Shown one piece after another: positions 1-9,545 of a stretch of DNA of 64,000 nt. The stretch comes from Enterobacter sp. kpr-6 (GTDB taxonomy: Bacteria; Pseudomonadota; Gammaproteobacteria; Enterobacterales; Enterobacteriaceae). The translations under genes and the position numbers were made by a program. Below the pieces are notes generated by a model. The model ran no database searches. It had not been told where the DNA came from and saw only the letters and a list, made by a program, of their open reading frames with translations. The stretch covers positions 482,285-546,284 of the forward strand of contig NZ_FOYH01000002.1 of NCBI RefSeq assembly GCF_900116015.1, read 5' to 3'. How positions within the stretch are numbered: position 1 is the first letter of the stretch; every line of letters starts with the position of its first letter.

Positions 1-2
1 TT

Positions 3-704
3 GCCCAGGCTGAAGATCTGCCCGCACCGGTAAAAGCCATTGAGAAACAGGGAATTACTATCATCAAATCCTTCGATGCGCCGGGTGGAATGAAGGGGTA
101 TCTGGGTAAATATCAGGACATGGGCGTCACCATTTACCTTACGCCGGACGGTAAACATGCGATATCGGGCTATATGTATGACGAAGCGGGCACCAATCTC
201 AGTGAAAAGCTGATCCAGCAGGACATCTATGCCCCTGCCGGACGTGAACTGTGGCAGCAAATGGAAAAAGCGCAGTGGATCCTCGATGGCAAACAGGACG
301 CCCCGCGCGTGGTGTACGTGTTCGCCGATCCTTTCTGCCCGTACTGCAAACAGTTCTGGCAGCAGGCGCGCCCGTGGGTCGACAGCGGAAAAGTGCAGTT
401 ACGCACGCTATTAGTGGGCGTGATCAAACCCGAAAGCCCGGCAACCGCTGCGGCAATCATGACATCAAAAGATGCGGCGAAAACCTGGCACGACTATGAG
501 CAGTCCGCCGGAAAACTGCCGCTGACGCTGCCGAAAGCGATCCCTGAGCCAACCATGAAGGCGCTCAACGCCCATCAAAAGTTAATGGACGATCTCGGGG
601 CAAACGCGACGCCCGCCATCTACTACATGAATAAGGAAAATATTCTGCAACAGGTTGTGGGCCTGCCCGATGAAGAAAAGTTGAAGGTAATCATGGGGGA
701 ATAA
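3..704 (+). CDS. dsbG: DsbG, periplasmic thiol:disulfide isomerase/chaperone (5' truncated)
   Basis: Periplasmic DsbC/DsbG-family protein that protects or reshuffles cysteines of exported proteins and is kept reduced by DsbD. The window edge cuts off the start and most of the signal peptide. The frame is open from base 3 and reads [17 protein letters not shown], so the segment begins at about the signal-peptidase site. An N-terminal dimerisation domain precedes a thioredoxin-fold domain with the CPYC active site ([13 protein letters not shown]). The cis-Pro loop (NATPAIYY) and the C-terminus are intact. It is nearly identical to E. coli DsbG over most of its length. A hairpin terminator follows at once. 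Identification is secure. Confidence 0.96.
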   Translation, partial: AQAEDLPAPVKAIEKQGITIIKSFDAPGGMKGYLGKYQDMGVTIYLTPDGKHAISGYMYDEAGTNLSEKLIQQDIYAPAGRELWQQMEKAQWILDGKQDAPRVVYVFADPFCPYCKQFWQQARPWVDSGKVQLRTLLVGVIKPESPATAAAIMTSKDAAKTWHDYEQSAGKLPLTLPKAIPEPTMKALNAHQKLMDDLGANATPAIYYMNKENILQQVVGLPDEEKLKVIMGE

Positions 705-717
705 ACTTATTCACGGG

Positions 718-740
718 TGGGCATAATGCCTGCCCATTTT
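718..740 (+). terminator. Intrinsic terminator after dsbG
   Basis: TGGGCA (718-723) and TGCCCA (731-736) form a perfect 6-bp stem with a 7-base loop, followed by TTTT, 14 bases after the dsbG stop. The stem is short, so termination may be partial. Confidence 0.6.
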
Positions 741-918
741 CGGGCGCGTGAGCTTATTTTATTATCCCGCTTTCAAATATTTTTTTTCGTGATACATTTA
801 GTTTTGATACAACCGTATTTAAGCATGCCGATGACAATGGATTGTAATAAGACATAATTTTCATCAATGGAATATGGGTTGTATTCCTTATTCATAGTCA
901 ATAAATCAGGATGACAAA

Positions 919-1821
919 ATGGCTAACCTCTATGACCTTAAAAAGTTCGATCTTAACCTGCTGATCATTTTTGAGAGCATTTATCAGCATCAAAGTATCA
1001 GCAAGGCAGCCGAAACGTTATTTATTACGCCTTCGGCGGTAAGCCAGTCATTACAACGCTTACACGCTCAGCTCAACGATCCGCTTTTTGTGCGCTCCGG
1101 CAAAGGCGTAACGCCGACGACCGTGGGTATTAATCTGCACAGCCATCTGGAAGAAAATCTTAATCAGCTTGAACAAACGATTAACATCATGAACCGGGCT
1201 GACCTGAAAAAGAATTTCATTGTTTACAGCCCTAAGGTCTTAATTTCCAACGGCCTGACCACGCTCATTAACACCCTTCAGGATAAAGCCGCTTACACCG
1301 TTGAACACCATAATATGTTAATCGCGCCGGATACGGCGGAAGACCTGCTGAATTATCGTAAAGCCGATCTGATCATCTCGCTGTTCCCCGTCCACAACCA
1401 CTCCATTATCTGCCGCCCGCTGAAAAGCGAGCCGCTGGTGCTGGTCTGCCGTAAGCAGCACCCCCGTCTGGACGAAGCCACCACCACGGACAAGGTGCTG
1501 GAAGAAGGCTTTACCTTTTATAACAGCCCCAACAGCGCCACCAAAGAGTTGCAGGCGGCTATCGAGGCGCGGCTTCCACAGCGGAACATTGTTTTTCGCA
1601 GCGACTCCATGCTCTCTATCCTCAGCATGATTAGCCAGACCGATCTGGTCGGCGTGGTGTCGCAGTCTAGTTATCTTTTCATGAAAGATATTTTGCAGCT
1701 TAAACAGATCAATATTGGCGCGCCTTTACCTAATATTGACTATTACATGTTGTATAACCGGGCCGCCCTCAGAGGCAGTGTTTTTTCACAGTTCATTGAC
1801 AGCTTTGATTCATCGCATTGA
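919..1821 (+). CDS. citR: LysR-family transcriptional regulator (YbdO/CitR-like)
   Basis: LysR-type DNA-binding regulator of 300 residues, the usual length. The N-terminal winged helix-turn-helix is clear at residues 8-65 (KFDLNLLIIFESIYQH, then SKAAETLFITPSAVSQSLQRL). The rest is the two-lobed effector domain. The N-terminal third closely matches E. coli YbdO (CitR); the effector domain is more diverged. The position next to dsbG, with ybdN on the other side, is the same as in E. coli. A strong terminator follows. The effector is unknown from sequence. The 214-bp upstream region is AT-rich and probably holds the promoter. Confidence 0.85.
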   Translation: MANLYDLKKFDLNLLIIFESIYQHQSISKAAETLFITPSAVSQSLQRLHAQLNDPLFVRSGKGVTPTTVGINLHSHLEENLNQLEQTINIMNRADLKKNFIVYSPKVLISNGLTTLINTLQDKAAYTVEHHNMLIAPDTAEDLLNYRKADLIISLFPVHNHSIICRPLKSEPLVLVCRKQHPRLDEATTTDKVLEEGFTFYNSPNSATKELQAAIEARLPQRNIVFRSDSMLSILSMISQTDLVGVVSQSSYLFMKDILQLKQINIGAPLPNIDYYMLYNRAALRGSVFSQFIDSFDSSH

Positions 1822-1831
1822 TGAAATAAAT

Positions 1832-1870
1832 AATAAGGCCACCCGGGTTAAAAAGGCGTGGCCTTATTAA
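1832..1870 (+). terminator. Strong terminator after the LysR gene
   Basis: AATAAGGCCAC (1832-1842) pairs perfectly with GTGGCCTTATT (1858-1868) across a 15-base loop. The AT-rich outer stem ends provide a run of A on one strand and T on the other, so it could work in both directions. Confidence 0.75.
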
Positions 1871-2018
1871 TTCATAAAATTTATTAATAGAAAATCCCCG
1901 GTAATAACTGTTCATTTAACTTTAATCATTAAGGGAAAATAAACATTCACCTGCACCATTTTTTACTGCATTATTGTCGCCCGAACAGTGCACCTGCCCT
2001 AATTGGGAATTGATTTTT

Positions 2019-3239
2019 ATGTCAATGCTTAAAATTGAGTTGCAGCAAAATGTCTATGAGGCCACCCTGGACCGCATTAACTGGACGTTCGACACGCTGC
2101 CACGTATTTGTGTTTCATTTTCTGGCGGGAAAGATTCAACGGTAATGTTGCATCTGGTGGCGCAAATAGCGCGGCAGCGAAAAAGAAAGATCTCGGTGTT
2201 ATTTATTGACTGGGAGGCGCAATTTTCCTGCACTATTGAACATGTCGAAAGTATGCGGGCGCTTTACCAGGATGTGATTGAGGATTTTTACTGGATAGCC
2301 CTGCCGCTCACCACGCAAAACGCCCTCTCCCAGTACGAACCGGAATGGCAGTGCTGGCAGCCGGGCAAACCCTGGGTACGCAAGCCGCCTGCCCATGCCA
2401 TCACCGACCCCGCTTATTTCCCCTTTTACCAGCCGGCAATGACCTTCGAAACCTTTGTCCACTGTTTTGCCGACTGGTTTGCCAATCATCGCCCGGCCAC
2501 CGTGATGATTGGTATCCGCGCCGACGAATCCATCAACCGCTTTAACGCCATCGCCTCCGGGCGTAAACAGCGCTTTGCCGATGACAAACCCTGGACCTCC
2601 GTGGCAGCGCGCGGTCATAGCTGGTATGTGTACCCGATTTATGACTGGAAAACGGCCGACGTCTGGACATGGTTTGCGAAGTCGGGCGAACGCTACAACC
2701 CGCTCTACAACCTGATGTACCAGGCGGGCGTTCCCCTGCGCTATATGCGCATTTGCGAGCCGTTTGGCCCGGAGCAGCGCCAGGGATTGTGGCTTTATCA
2801 TGTGCTGGAGCCTGAACGCTGGGCCGCAATGTGCGAGCGCGTCAGCGGGGTTTGCAGCGGCGGGGTGTATGCCGGAAAAGACAATACCTTTTATGGTCAC
2901 CGCAAAATCAGCAAGCCCGACGGCCATAGCTGGCAATCCTACACCAGCCTGCTGCTTTACAGTATGCCCGCCCCCACCGCCAGTCATTACAAGAACAAAA
3001 TCGCCGTTTACATCAACTGGTACCGTAAAAAAGGGTTTGAGATCCCCGATACCCAGGACGGTGATATTGGCTACAAAGATATCCCGTCGTGGCGGCGCAT
3101 CTGTAAAGTTCTGCTTAACAATGACTACTGGTGCCGCGCGCTTTCTTTTAGTCCTAACAAACCTGGTAATTACAAACGCTACAGCGAACGCATGGCGGAA
3201 AAACGAAAAGAGTGGGGGATCTTATGCGACAACGACTGA
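2019..3239 (+). CDS. ybdN: YbdN, PAPS-reductase-like ATP pyrophosphatase protein
   Basis: PAPS-reductase/ATP-pyrophosphatase superfamily protein related to E. coli YbdN and to IbrA. The nucleotide-binding P-loop SFSGGKDST lies at residues 34-42. I chose the ATG at 2019 (MSMLKIELQQ), which gives 406 residues, the same length as E. coli YbdN; the longer open frame from 1974 adds 15 residues of poor context. It overlaps ybdM by 16 bases, so the two are translationally linked. The IbrA/IbrB pair is known to affect expression of immunoglobulin-binding proteins in some E. coli. The biochemical reaction is not established. The family match is sure, the function is not. Confidence 0.88.
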   Translation: MSMLKIELQQNVYEATLDRINWTFDTLPRICVSFSGGKDSTVMLHLVAQIARQRKRKISVLFIDWEAQFSCTIEHVESMRALYQDVIEDFYWIALPLTTQNALSQYEPEWQCWQPGKPWVRKPPAHAITDPAYFPFYQPAMTFETFVHCFADWFANHRPATVMIGIRADESINRFNAIASGRKQRFADDKPWTSVAARGHSWYVYPIYDWKTADVWTWFAKSGERYNPLYNLMYQAGVPLRYMRICEPFGPEQRQGLWLYHVLEPERWAAMCERVSGVCSGGVYAGKDNTFYGHRKISKPDGHSWQSYTSLLLYSMPAPTASHYKNKIAVYINWYRKKGFEIPDTQDGDIGYKDIPSWRRICKVLLNNDYWCRALSFSPNKPGNYKRYSERMAEKRKEWGILCDND

Positions 3240-3850
3240 TTTCTGAGATGAAAGCCTATTTAGAATCCATACCTGAGGAGAATCGTATTGATGCTATCAA
3301 TGCGTTTCGCCTGGCGTTGCACGAGCTTAGCCCGTTTAAGGAGCAGCCTGTTGACTGCGTGCTGTGGGTGAAACAGGAGTGCATCGACGGCAACGACTAC
3401 AACCCCAATAACGTTGCGCCGCCTGAGAAACGCCTGCTGCTGAAATCGCTGGAAGCTGACGGCTTCACGCAGCCTGTCGTGGTGATGCAGCATCGGGAAA
3501 ATCACTTTGAGATCATCGACGGCTTTCACCGTCACGAACTGGGCAAAGAGAAACCGGCGCTGAAAAAACAGCTAAAAGGCTATCTGCCCGTCACCTGCAT
3601 CCGTAGCGGAAACCAGACCCGTGCAGACCGGATGGCCTCCACCGTTCGTCACAACCGGGCGCGGGGACGGCATAAAATTCATGATATGTCAGAGATTGTC
3701 CGCGAACTGGCGCAACTGGGCTGGAAAGATGAGCGCATCAGTAAAGAACTGGGGATGGACAGCGATGAAGTGCTGCGCTTAAAGCAAATCAACGGCCTGC
3801 TGGAACTGTTCGCAGACCGTCGATTTTCCCGCGCATGGACGGTGAAATAA
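3224..3850 (+). CDS. ybdM: YbdM, ParB/sulfiredoxin-like nuclease-fold protein
   Basis: Protein of 208 residues of the ParB N-terminal-domain type, homologous to E. coli YbdM and IbrB. The ParB-like core is visible as NDYNPNNVAPPE, LEADGFTQPVVV, IDGFHRHELG and the basic STVRHNRARGRHKIHDM segment. A helix-turn-helix follows (WKDERISKELGMDSDEVLRLKQI). The ATG at 3224 follows a GGGGG ribosome-binding site; the GTG at 3212 is a less likely start. It overlaps the end of ybdN and ends exactly where the convergent ybdL stop begins. It is probably a DNA- or nucleotide-binding partner of YbdN; the target is unknown. Confidence 0.85.
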   Translation: MRQRLISEMKAYLESIPEENRIDAINAFRLALHELSPFKEQPVDCVLWVKQECIDGNDYNPNNVAPPEKRLLLKSLEADGFTQPVVVMQHRENHFEIIDGFHRHELGKEKPALKKQLKGYLPVTCIRSGNQTRADRMASTVRHNRARGRHKIHDMSEIVRELAQLGWKDERISKELGMDSDEVLRLKQINGLLELFADRRFSRAWTVK

Positions 3851-5011
3851 TCAGAGTTTACACAGGCGTTCTGCCGCTGCCAGCAGCGTGGCGGTCTGCT
3901 TCGCAAAGCACAGGCGAATCAGCTTATGCGGGAACGGATCGGCACAAAACACCGAGAGCGGAATAGCGGCAACGCCCGCTTCTCTGGTCAGCCACTCGCA
4001 AAAGCTGACGTCATCCAGATCGGAGATCGCGCTGTAATCGGCCAGCAAAAAGTAGGTGCCTTCGCAGGGTAAAATCTCAAGGCGGCTGTCGGCGAGCGCG
4101 TTTATCAGCACGTCGCGCTTTTGCTGATAAAACGCCGGAAGTTCCTGATAATGCTCAGGCGATGCGCGCAGCATATCCGCCAGCGCCAGTTGCGCCGGGG
4201 TGTTGACCGAAAAGGTCAGATACTGATGCACCTTGCGCAGTTCCGCGCTGATGGCCGCCGGAGCCACGCAGTAGCCCACTTTCCAGCCGGTCATATGATA
4301 GGTTTTGCCAAACGACGACACCGCCACCGCGCGGCCCCGCAACTGCGGATGCGCCAGCACGCTGGCATGGCCGTCTTTGGCAAAACAGATATGTTCATAC
4401 ACTTCATCGCTGATGACGTAGATTTCCCGCTCCGCAATGGCCTGCCACAGCGCGGCATAATCAGCTTTCGTCCATACCGTAGCCGACGGGTTATGCGGCG
4501 TGTTGAGGATCACCAGCCGGGTTTTGTCACTTAACAGCGCCGCGAACGCCTGCCAGTCCACCGCAAAATGCGGCGGTTGCAGGGCAATGCGTTTGAGCAC
4601 GCCGCCGGAGAGTTCCACCGCAGGCGCGTAGCTGTCGTAGCTCGGATCAAAGCAGATCACTTCATCGCCCGCGCGCACCAGCGCGGTGATCGCCGCGTAC
4701 AGCGCTTCGGTTGCCCCTGCCGTAACGGTGACCTCACTGTTGGCATCGGGCTTGTAGCCATACAGCGCGTCGGTTTTATCGGCAATCGCCTCACGCAGCG
4801 CCGCCACACCGGTCATCGGCGCGTACTGATTTGCGCCCGCCGCCACATGGTGCGCCAGACGTTCCTGTAAATAGCGCGGGCCGTCAAAATCCGGGAATCC
4901 CTGGGAAAGATTAATCGCCTGGTACTCCTGCGCCAGCGCGCTCATCCGGGTGAAAATCGTGGTGCCAAGGGCGGGAAGTTTACTTTGTGGGATCAGTGTG
5001 TTGTCGCTCAT
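3851..5011 (-). CDS. ybdL: Methionine aminotransferase YbdL (MtnE role)
   Basis: PLP-dependent class I/II aminotransferase of 386 residues, the same length as E. coli YbdL, which prefers methionine. In methionine salvage it would convert 2-oxo-4-methylthiobutanoate, the MtnD product, to methionine. Motifs seen are NLSQGFPDFDGP, the NTPHNPSA segment, the SDEVYEH Asp/Tyr pair and the PLP-lysine SSFGKTYHMTGWK. It is divergent from mtnB, and the shared intergenic region holds a tandem MetJ box, so the two are likely co-repressed by methionine/SAM. Its stop abuts the ybdM stop with no spacer. Confidence 0.95.
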   Translation of the reverse strand: MSDNTLIPQSKLPALGTTIFTRMSALAQEYQAINLSQGFPDFDGPRYLQERLAHHVAAGANQYAPMTGVAALREAIADKTDALYGYKPDANSEVTVTAGATEALYAAITALVRAGDEVICFDPSYDSYAPAVELSGGVLKRIALQPPHFAVDWQAFAALLSDKTRLVILNTPHNPSATVWTKADYAALWQAIAEREIYVISDEVYEHICFAKDGHASVLAHPQLRGRAVAVSSFGKTYHMTGWKVGYCVAPAAISAELRKVHQYLTFSVNTPAQLALADMLRASPEHYQELPAFYQQKRDVLINALADSRLEILPCEGTYFLLADYSAISDLDDVSFCEWLTREAGVAAIPLSVFCADPFPHKLIRLCFAKQTATLLAAAERLCKL

Positions 5012-5078
5012 GAATGCAGGCCTGATTGTAATACTGATGTTGCTGCCACTATAACACGATGTTAGTATTTGGCAATCA

Positions 5079-5094
5079 AGACGCTTAGACGTCT
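5079..5094. promoter_or_regulatory. MetJ operator between ybdL and mtnB
   Basis: Two adjacent 8-bp met boxes: AGACGCTT (5079-5086, 6/8 to consensus) and AGACGTCT (5087-5094, perfect). The site lies 32 bases before the mtnB start and 67 before ybdL, placed to repress both divergent promoters. MetJ binds tandem AGACGTCT boxes with SAM as corepressor. Confidence 0.85.
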
Positions 5095-5126
5095 AAACAA
5101 TAACGATATCCGCACAGGACATAACA

Positions 5127-5738
5127 ATGACAGACAACCTGCAACTGACCGCTCTCGTTGACGCCTGCCACTGGATTGGTGCAAAAGGCTGGGCCCCGGC
5201 GACGGGCGGCAATATGTCCGTGCGGGAAGACGCAAACCGCTGCTGGCTGAGCGAATCCGGTAAAGACAAAGGCACCCTCACCCCTGCGGATTTCCTGTTA
5301 GTGGATATCGACACCAACATCGCACCGTCCGGACGCAAACCGTCGGCGGAAACCGGCCTGCACACGCTGATTTACCGCCTGTTTCCTGAGGCGAACGCCG
5401 TGCTGCATGTACACACCGTGAACGCCACCGTGCTGTCGCGCATTGAAAAATCTGCGCTGCTGAACCTGCACGGCTACGAGATGCAAAAATCCCTCAGCGG
5501 GCAGACGTCGCATCTGGATACGGTGCCGGTCGCCCTGTTCGATAATGACCAGGATATCGACGCCCTCGCCCGTCGCATCGCCGACACCGATCCCGTGAAC
5601 CTGAAATATGGTTTTCTGTTGCGCGGTCATGGTTTAACCTGCTGGGGACGCAGCGTGGCAGAAGCCCGCCGTCACCTCGAAGGTCTGGAATTTTTATTTG
5701 ACTGCGAAATGCGTTTACGACTGCTGGAGAGAGAATGA
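5127..5738 (+). CDS. mtnB: Methylthioribulose-1-phosphate dehydratase MtnB
   Basis: Class II aldolase-family, zinc-dependent dehydratase of 203 residues. It converts 5-methylthioribulose-1-phosphate to 2,3-diketo-5-methylthiopentyl-1-phosphate. Family motifs are [14 protein letters not shown] near residues 20-35, the metal-binding pair [11 protein letters not shown] and a later histidine in [10 protein letters not shown]. It is the first gene of a tight mtnB-mtnC-mtnD operon; its stop overlaps the mtnC start as ATGA. A MetJ operator lies just upstream. Confidence 0.95.
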   Translation: MTDNLQLTALVDACHWIGAKGWAPATGGNMSVREDANRCWLSESGKDKGTLTPADFLLVDIDTNIAPSGRKPSAETGLHTLIYRLFPEANAVLHVHTVNATVLSRIEKSALLNLHGYEMQKSLSGQTSHLDTVPVALFDNDQDIDALARRIADTDPVNLKYGFLLRGHGLTCWGRSVAEARRHLEGLEFLFDCEMRLRLLERE

Positions 5739-6424
5739 TCCGCGCGATAGTTACCGATATTGAAGGCACCACCAGCGATATTCGCTTTGTGCACAACGTC
5801 CTGTTCCCGTATGCGCGTGAGCGGCTGGCCGCCTTCATCACCGCGCAACAGTACGCCGATCCGGTGAACACCATCCTCGACAATCTGCGGGCCGAAATCG
5901 GCCAGCCGGACGCCACCGCCGCGCAACTGACGCAGACGCTGTTTACCTTTATGGATGAGGATCGCAAATCCACGGCGCTGAAAGCGTTGCAGGGGATCAT
6001 CTGGCGCGACGGCTATGTGAATGGCGATTTTACCGGCCATCTCTACCCGGATGTCCTGCCTTCGCTGGAAAAATGGAAAGCGAAAGGCATTGATCTGTAT
6101 GTATATTCCTCCGGCTCCGTTGCCGCGCAAAAACTGTTATTTGGCTACAGCGACGAAGGTGATATTACTCATCTGTTCAGCGGCTATTTTGATACCCATA
6201 TCGGGGCCAAGCGCGAGGTGCAGTCATACCAGACTATCGCCGCGCAACTGGGCCTCGCCCCGGCGCAGATCCTGTTTCTGTCGGACATTCATCAGGAACT
6301 GGACGCGGCTGAACAGGCCGGTTTACGCACCATCCAGTTAATTCGCGGTGATGACGATGCCGCCAGCCATCATCACCAGGTTTCCCGTTTTGACATAATT
6401 GACCCGGAGCAGATCCCTTCATGA
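5735..6424 (+). CDS. mtnC: Acireductone synthase (enolase-phosphatase) MtnC
   Basis: HAD-family enzyme of 229 residues that enolises and dephosphorylates 2,3-diketo-5-methylthiopentyl-1-phosphate to the acireductone. Motif I is [23 protein letters not shown] at the N-terminus, which is diagnostic for MtnC. HAD motif II is YSSGS and motif IV is [12 protein letters not shown]. Both ends overlap neighbours by four bases (ATGA), showing translational coupling with mtnB and mtnD. Confidence 0.96.
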   Translation: MIRAIVTDIEGTTSDIRFVHNVLFPYARERLAAFITAQQYADPVNTILDNLRAEIGQPDATAAQLTQTLFTFMDEDRKSTALKALQGIIWRDGYVNGDFTGHLYPDVLPSLEKWKAKGIDLYVYSSGSVAAQKLLFGYSDEGDITHLFSGYFDTHIGAKREVQSYQTIAAQLGLAPAQILFLSDIHQELDAAEQAGLRTIQLIRGDDDAASHHHQVSRFDIIDPEQIPS

Positions 6425-6963
6425 GCGCACTGACGATTTTTTCCGCCACCGATGCCAGCCAGCCGACGTGGCAGAGCACCGACGCCCACGAGATCCAGCA
6501 GCAACTGAACGCGAAAGGCGTGCGCTTTGAGCGCTGGCAGGCCGACCGCGATCTGGGCGAAAACCCGTCGTCTGAAACGGTGATTGAGGCCTATCAGGGG
6601 GCCATTGATAAACTGGTGGCTGAGAAAGGCTACCAGAGCTGGGATGTGATCAGCCTGCGTGCCGACAATCCGCAAAAAGACGCCCTGCGCGCAAAATTTC
6701 TCAACGAACACACCCACGGCGAAGACGAAGTACGCTTTTTTGTCGAAGGTGCCGGGCTGTTTTGCCTGCACATCGGCGACGAGGTGTATCAGGTCCTGTG
6801 CGAGAAAAACGACCTGATCTCCGTCCCCGCCGGAACCCCGCACTGGTTTGATATGGGATCGGAGCCGAATTTTACCGCGATCCGGATTTTTGATAATCCC
6901 GAAGGCTGGGTGGCGCAGTTTACCGGTGATGCGATTGCGGATGCGTATCCGCGACTGGCGTAG
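6421..6963 (+). CDS. mtnD: Acireductone dioxygenase MtnD
   Basis: Cupin-fold metal dioxygenase of 180 residues. It cleaves the acireductone with O2, giving 2-oxo-4-methylthiobutanoate (Fe form) or the off-pathway products (Ni form). The metal ligands are visible in [13 protein letters not shown] (His, His, Glu) and [11 protein letters not shown] (His). It is the last gene of the mtnBCD operon, 145 bp from the convergent mtnA; the gap is filled by a hairpin-repeat block that probably ends both transcripts. Confidence 0.96.
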   Translation: MSALTIFSATDASQPTWQSTDAHEIQQQLNAKGVRFERWQADRDLGENPSSETVIEAYQGAIDKLVAEKGYQSWDVISLRADNPQKDALRAKFLNEHTHGEDEVRFFVEGAGLFCLHIGDEVYQVLCEKNDLISVPAGTPHWFDMGSEPNFTAIRIFDNPEGWVAQFTGDAIADAYPRLA

Positions 6964-6972
6964 GTTCCTCTT

Positions 6973-7097
6973 CCCCTCACCCCGGCCCTCTCCCCAGGGG
7001 AGAGGGAGGTTTTCGTCCCCTCTCCCTCAGGGAGAGGGTCAGGGTGAGGGTGATTTTCGTCCCCTCTCCCTCAGGGAGAGGGTCAGGGTGAGGGTGA
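6973..7097. repeat. Hairpin-repeat block 1 (REP/BIME-like)
   Basis: Three copies of an inverted-repeat core (CCTCTCCC, 1-4 bases, GGGAGAGG) with flanks CCCTCACCCCGG on one side and TCAGGGTGAGGG on the other. The last two copies are direct duplicates spaced by TGATTTTCGTCCC. It lies between the convergent mtnD and mtnA. Confidence 0.9.
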
Positions 7098-7108
7098 TTT
7101 ACCAAAAC

Positions 7109-8107
7109 TCAACCCAACGGAAACCTCACCACCCCCGTATCCAGCACCCACCCGGTAATCAGCTCCGCGGGCGTCACATCAAACGCCGGGTTATACACAC
7201 GTGCCGCGTCCGGTGCCCATTGCACAGCACCAAAACTTCCGGCCACGCCGGTCACTTCGCGGGCGTCGCGCTGCTCGATAGGGATCGCCTCGCCGTTCGG
7301 ACAGTCCGGATCCAGCGTGGTATGCGGGGCCGCCACGTAAAACGGAATGTTGTGGAATTTCGCCAGCACCGCCAGCGAATAGGTGCCGATTTTATTCGCC
7401 ACATCGCCGTTTGCCGCAATGCGATCCGCGCCGACCCATACCGCGTCCACCTGCCCTTTCGCCATCAGGCTTGCCGCCATCGAATCGGTAATAAGCTGAT
7501 ACGGCACGCTCAGCTCGCCCAGTTCCCAGGCGGTTAAACGTCCGCCCTGCAACAGCGGACGCGTCTCATCGACCCATACGTTCGCCACCTTGCCTTCCTG
7601 GTGCGCGCGGGCAATCACCCCCAGCGCCGTACCCACGCCTGCCGTTGCCAGCCCGCCGGTGTTGCAGTGTGTCAGCAAACGGCTGCCCGGCGTCACCAGC
7701 GCACTCCCGGCGCGGGCGATGTCATCACACAGCCGCTTATCTTCATCAATCAGCCGCCCGGCTTCCGCTTCCAGCGCATGCACAAAATCCGCCTGTGCTA
7801 ACGCCAGCTTCATCCGGTCGAGGTTATTCATCAGGTTGACCGCCGTTGGACGTGACGCGCGCAGCGTTTCCAGCGCGGTGCTCAGTTCATCACGCGCTAC
7901 TCCCCGCCCGGCGAGCAGCGCCAGCAGCAGGCTGGCCGACAGGCCGATCAGCGGCGCACCGCGCACCCTGAGGGCGTGAATATGCCCCACCAGATCCTCT
8001 ACGCTGTTCGCCGGAAGCCAGTTTTTCTCCTGCGGCAGCGCCTGCTGATCGAGAATAAATAATTGATTTTCCCTGACGCGCAGGCTGGTGGTCTGTAATG
8101 GCTGCAT
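7109..8107 (-). CDS. mtnA: Methylthioribose-1-phosphate isomerase MtnA
   Basis: eIF2B-alpha-like aldose-ketose isomerase of 332 residues, converting 5-methylthioribose-1-phosphate to 5-methylthioribulose-1-phosphate. The catalytic cysteine lies in [20 protein letters not shown] and the catalytic aspartate in [22 protein letters not shown]-terminal [12 protein letters not shown] is typical. It is divergent from mtnK across 105 bp that hold a MetJ operator, so the kinase and isomerase steps are expressed together. A ribosome-binding site AGGGA precedes the ATG. Confidence 0.96.
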   Translation of the reverse strand: MQPLQTTSLRVRENQLFILDQQALPQEKNWLPANSVEDLVGHIHALRVRGAPLIGLSASLLLALLAGRGVARDELSTALETLRASRPTAVNLMNNLDRMKLALAQADFVHALEAEAGRLIDEDKRLCDDIARAGSALVTPGSRLLTHCNTGGLATAGVGTALGVIARAHQEGKVANVWVDETRPLLQGGRLTAWELGELSVPYQLITDSMAASLMAKGQVDAVWVGADRIAANGDVANKIGTYSLAVLAKFHNIPFYVAAPHTTLDPDCPNGEAIPIEQRDAREVTGVAGSFGAVQWAPDAARVYNPAFDVTPAELITGWVLDTGVVRFPLG

Positions 8108-8159
8108 ATCGTTAAATCCCTGTTGCGTTGTTGTAGCTTATTGTGTCAGGATGAAATCC

Positions 8160-8175
8160 AGATGTATAGACGTCT
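8160..8175. promoter_or_regulatory. MetJ operator between mtnA and mtnK
   Basis: Tandem met boxes AGATGTAT (8160-8167) and AGACGTCT (8168-8175, perfect), followed by a weaker third GAATGGCT. The site is 37 bases before the mtnK ATG and 52 before mtnA. Confidence 0.85.
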
Positions 8176-8212
8176 GAATGGCTTTATAACCAGAATAATG
8201 AGGATAACGGCA

Positions 8213-9412
8213 ATGTCGCAATACCGAACCTTCAACGCGGACGATGCAGTCGCGTATGCACAACAATTTGGCGGTCTGGATAACCCGTCCGAACTCGTTT
8301 CTGCGCAGGAGGTCGGCGACGGCAATCTCAATTTGGTGTTTAAGATTTTCGACACCCAGGGCGTCAGCCGCATTATCGTCAAACAGGCGCTGCCCTACGT
8401 GCGCTGCGTGGGCGAATCCTGGCCTTTGACGCTCGATCGCGCCCGCCTTGAGGCGCAAACGCTGGTCGAGCATTTCAAACACAGCCCGCAGCACACGGTG
8501 CAAATCCTGCATTTCGACCCGGAACTGGCGGTGATGGTGATGGAAGATCTCTCCGATCACCGCATCTGGCGCGGCGAATTAATCGCGAACCGCTATTACC
8601 CGCAGGCGGCCCGCCAGTTAGGGGAATACCTCGCGCAGACGCTGTTTCACACCAGCGATTTTTACCTGCATCCGCACCAGAAAAAGGCGCAGGTGGCGCA
8701 GTTTATCAACCCGGAAATGTGCGAGATCACCGAAGATCTGTTCTTTAACGATCCGTACCAGATCCACGAGCGCAATAATTATCCGGCGGCGCTTGAAGCC
8801 GATGTCGCCGCCCTGCGCGATGACGCCCAGCTCAAGCTGGCGGTGGCCTCGCTTAAGCACACGTTCTTCTCCCACGCCGAGGCGCTGCTGCACGGCGATA
8901 TTCACAGCGGCTCGATTTTTGTTGCCGACGGCAGCCTGAAGGCGATTGACGCCGAATTTGGTTATGTCGGCCCGATAGGGTTTGATATCGGCACCGCCAT
9001 CGGCAACCTGTTACTGAACTACTGCGGTCTGCCGGGGCATCTGGGTATCCGCGATGCCGCCAGCGCCCGCGAGCAGCGCCTGACCGATATTCAGGAACTG
9101 TGGAACACCTTTGCCGAACGCTTCCAGGCGCTGGCGGTGGAAAAAACCCGCGATAGCGCGCTCAGCACGCCGGGCTACGCCTCGCAGTTTTTACAAAAAG
9201 TCTGGACCGATGCGGTCGGCTTCTGCGGCAGCGAACTGATCCGCAGAAGCGTGGGCCTGTCGCACGTGGCGGATATCGACACCATCCGCGATGACGACAT
9301 GCGCCACGACTGCCTGCGCCACGCGATTACGCTGGGTAAAGCGCTGATCGTGATTGCGCCACGGATCCACAGTGCGGAGGAGTTTATCGCGCGGGTACGG
9401 CAGTACGGCTAA
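8213..9412 (+). CDS. mtnK: 5-methylthioribose kinase MtnK
   Basis: Kinase of 399 residues with a choline-kinase/APH fold. It phosphorylates 5-methylthioribose, made from MTA by the Pfs/MtnN nucleosidase (not in this window), to enter salvage. Seen are the glycine-rich [12 protein letters not shown], the catalytic [10 protein letters not shown] and the metal-binding [15 protein letters not shown]. The open frame extends upstream to 8123, but that would run through the MetJ operator. The ATG at 8213 ([11 protein letters not shown]) follows GAGG and is the expected family start. An mtnK with mtnA means MTR is kept and salvaged rather than excreted. Confidence 0.96.
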   Translation: MSQYRTFNADDAVAYAQQFGGLDNPSELVSAQEVGDGNLNLVFKIFDTQGVSRIIVKQALPYVRCVGESWPLTLDRARLEAQTLVEHFKHSPQHTVQILHFDPELAVMVMEDLSDHRIWRGELIANRYYPQAARQLGEYLAQTLFHTSDFYLHPHQKKAQVAQFINPEMCEITEDLFFNDPYQIHERNNYPAALEADVAALRDDAQLKLAVASLKHTFFSHAEALLHGDIHSGSIFVADGSLKAIDAEFGYVGPIGFDIGTAIGNLLLNYCGLPGHLGIRDAASAREQRLTDIQELWNTFAERFQALAVEKTRDSALSTPGYASQFLQKVWTDAVGFCGSELIRRSVGLSHVADIDTIRDDDMRHDCLRHAITLGKALIVIAPRIHSAEEFIARVRQYG

Positions 9413-9426
9413 TTGTGGTCTGGTTT

Positions 9427-9541
9427 CCCCTCACCCCGGCCCTCTCCCCAGGGGAGAGGGAGGTTTTAGCCCCCTCTCCCTGAGGGCGAGTTTGTGCACA
9501 ATCTGTCCCCTCTCCCTCAGGGAGAGGGTTAGGGTGAGGGT
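9427..9541. repeat. Hairpin-repeat block 2
   Basis: Two complete cores in opposite orientation plus a half core (CCCCCTCTCCCTGAGGGCGAG), with the accessory motif TTTGTGCACAATCTG between them. It lies between the convergent mtnK and the LVIVD-repeat gene. Confidence 0.9.
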
Positions 9542-9545
9542 GGTT

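Noticed and set aside
2199..2987. 262-residue frame antisense to ybdN
   Set aside because: Overlaps a conserved gene and shows no protein-like features.
6848..7537. 229-residue frame running from mtnD through the repeats into mtnA
   Set aside because: Crosses repeat DNA and lies antisense to mtnA; no domain.
8123..8212. Longer MtnK start
   Set aside because: The extra 30 residues would be translated across the MetJ operator; the ATG at 8213 has a good ribosome-binding site.
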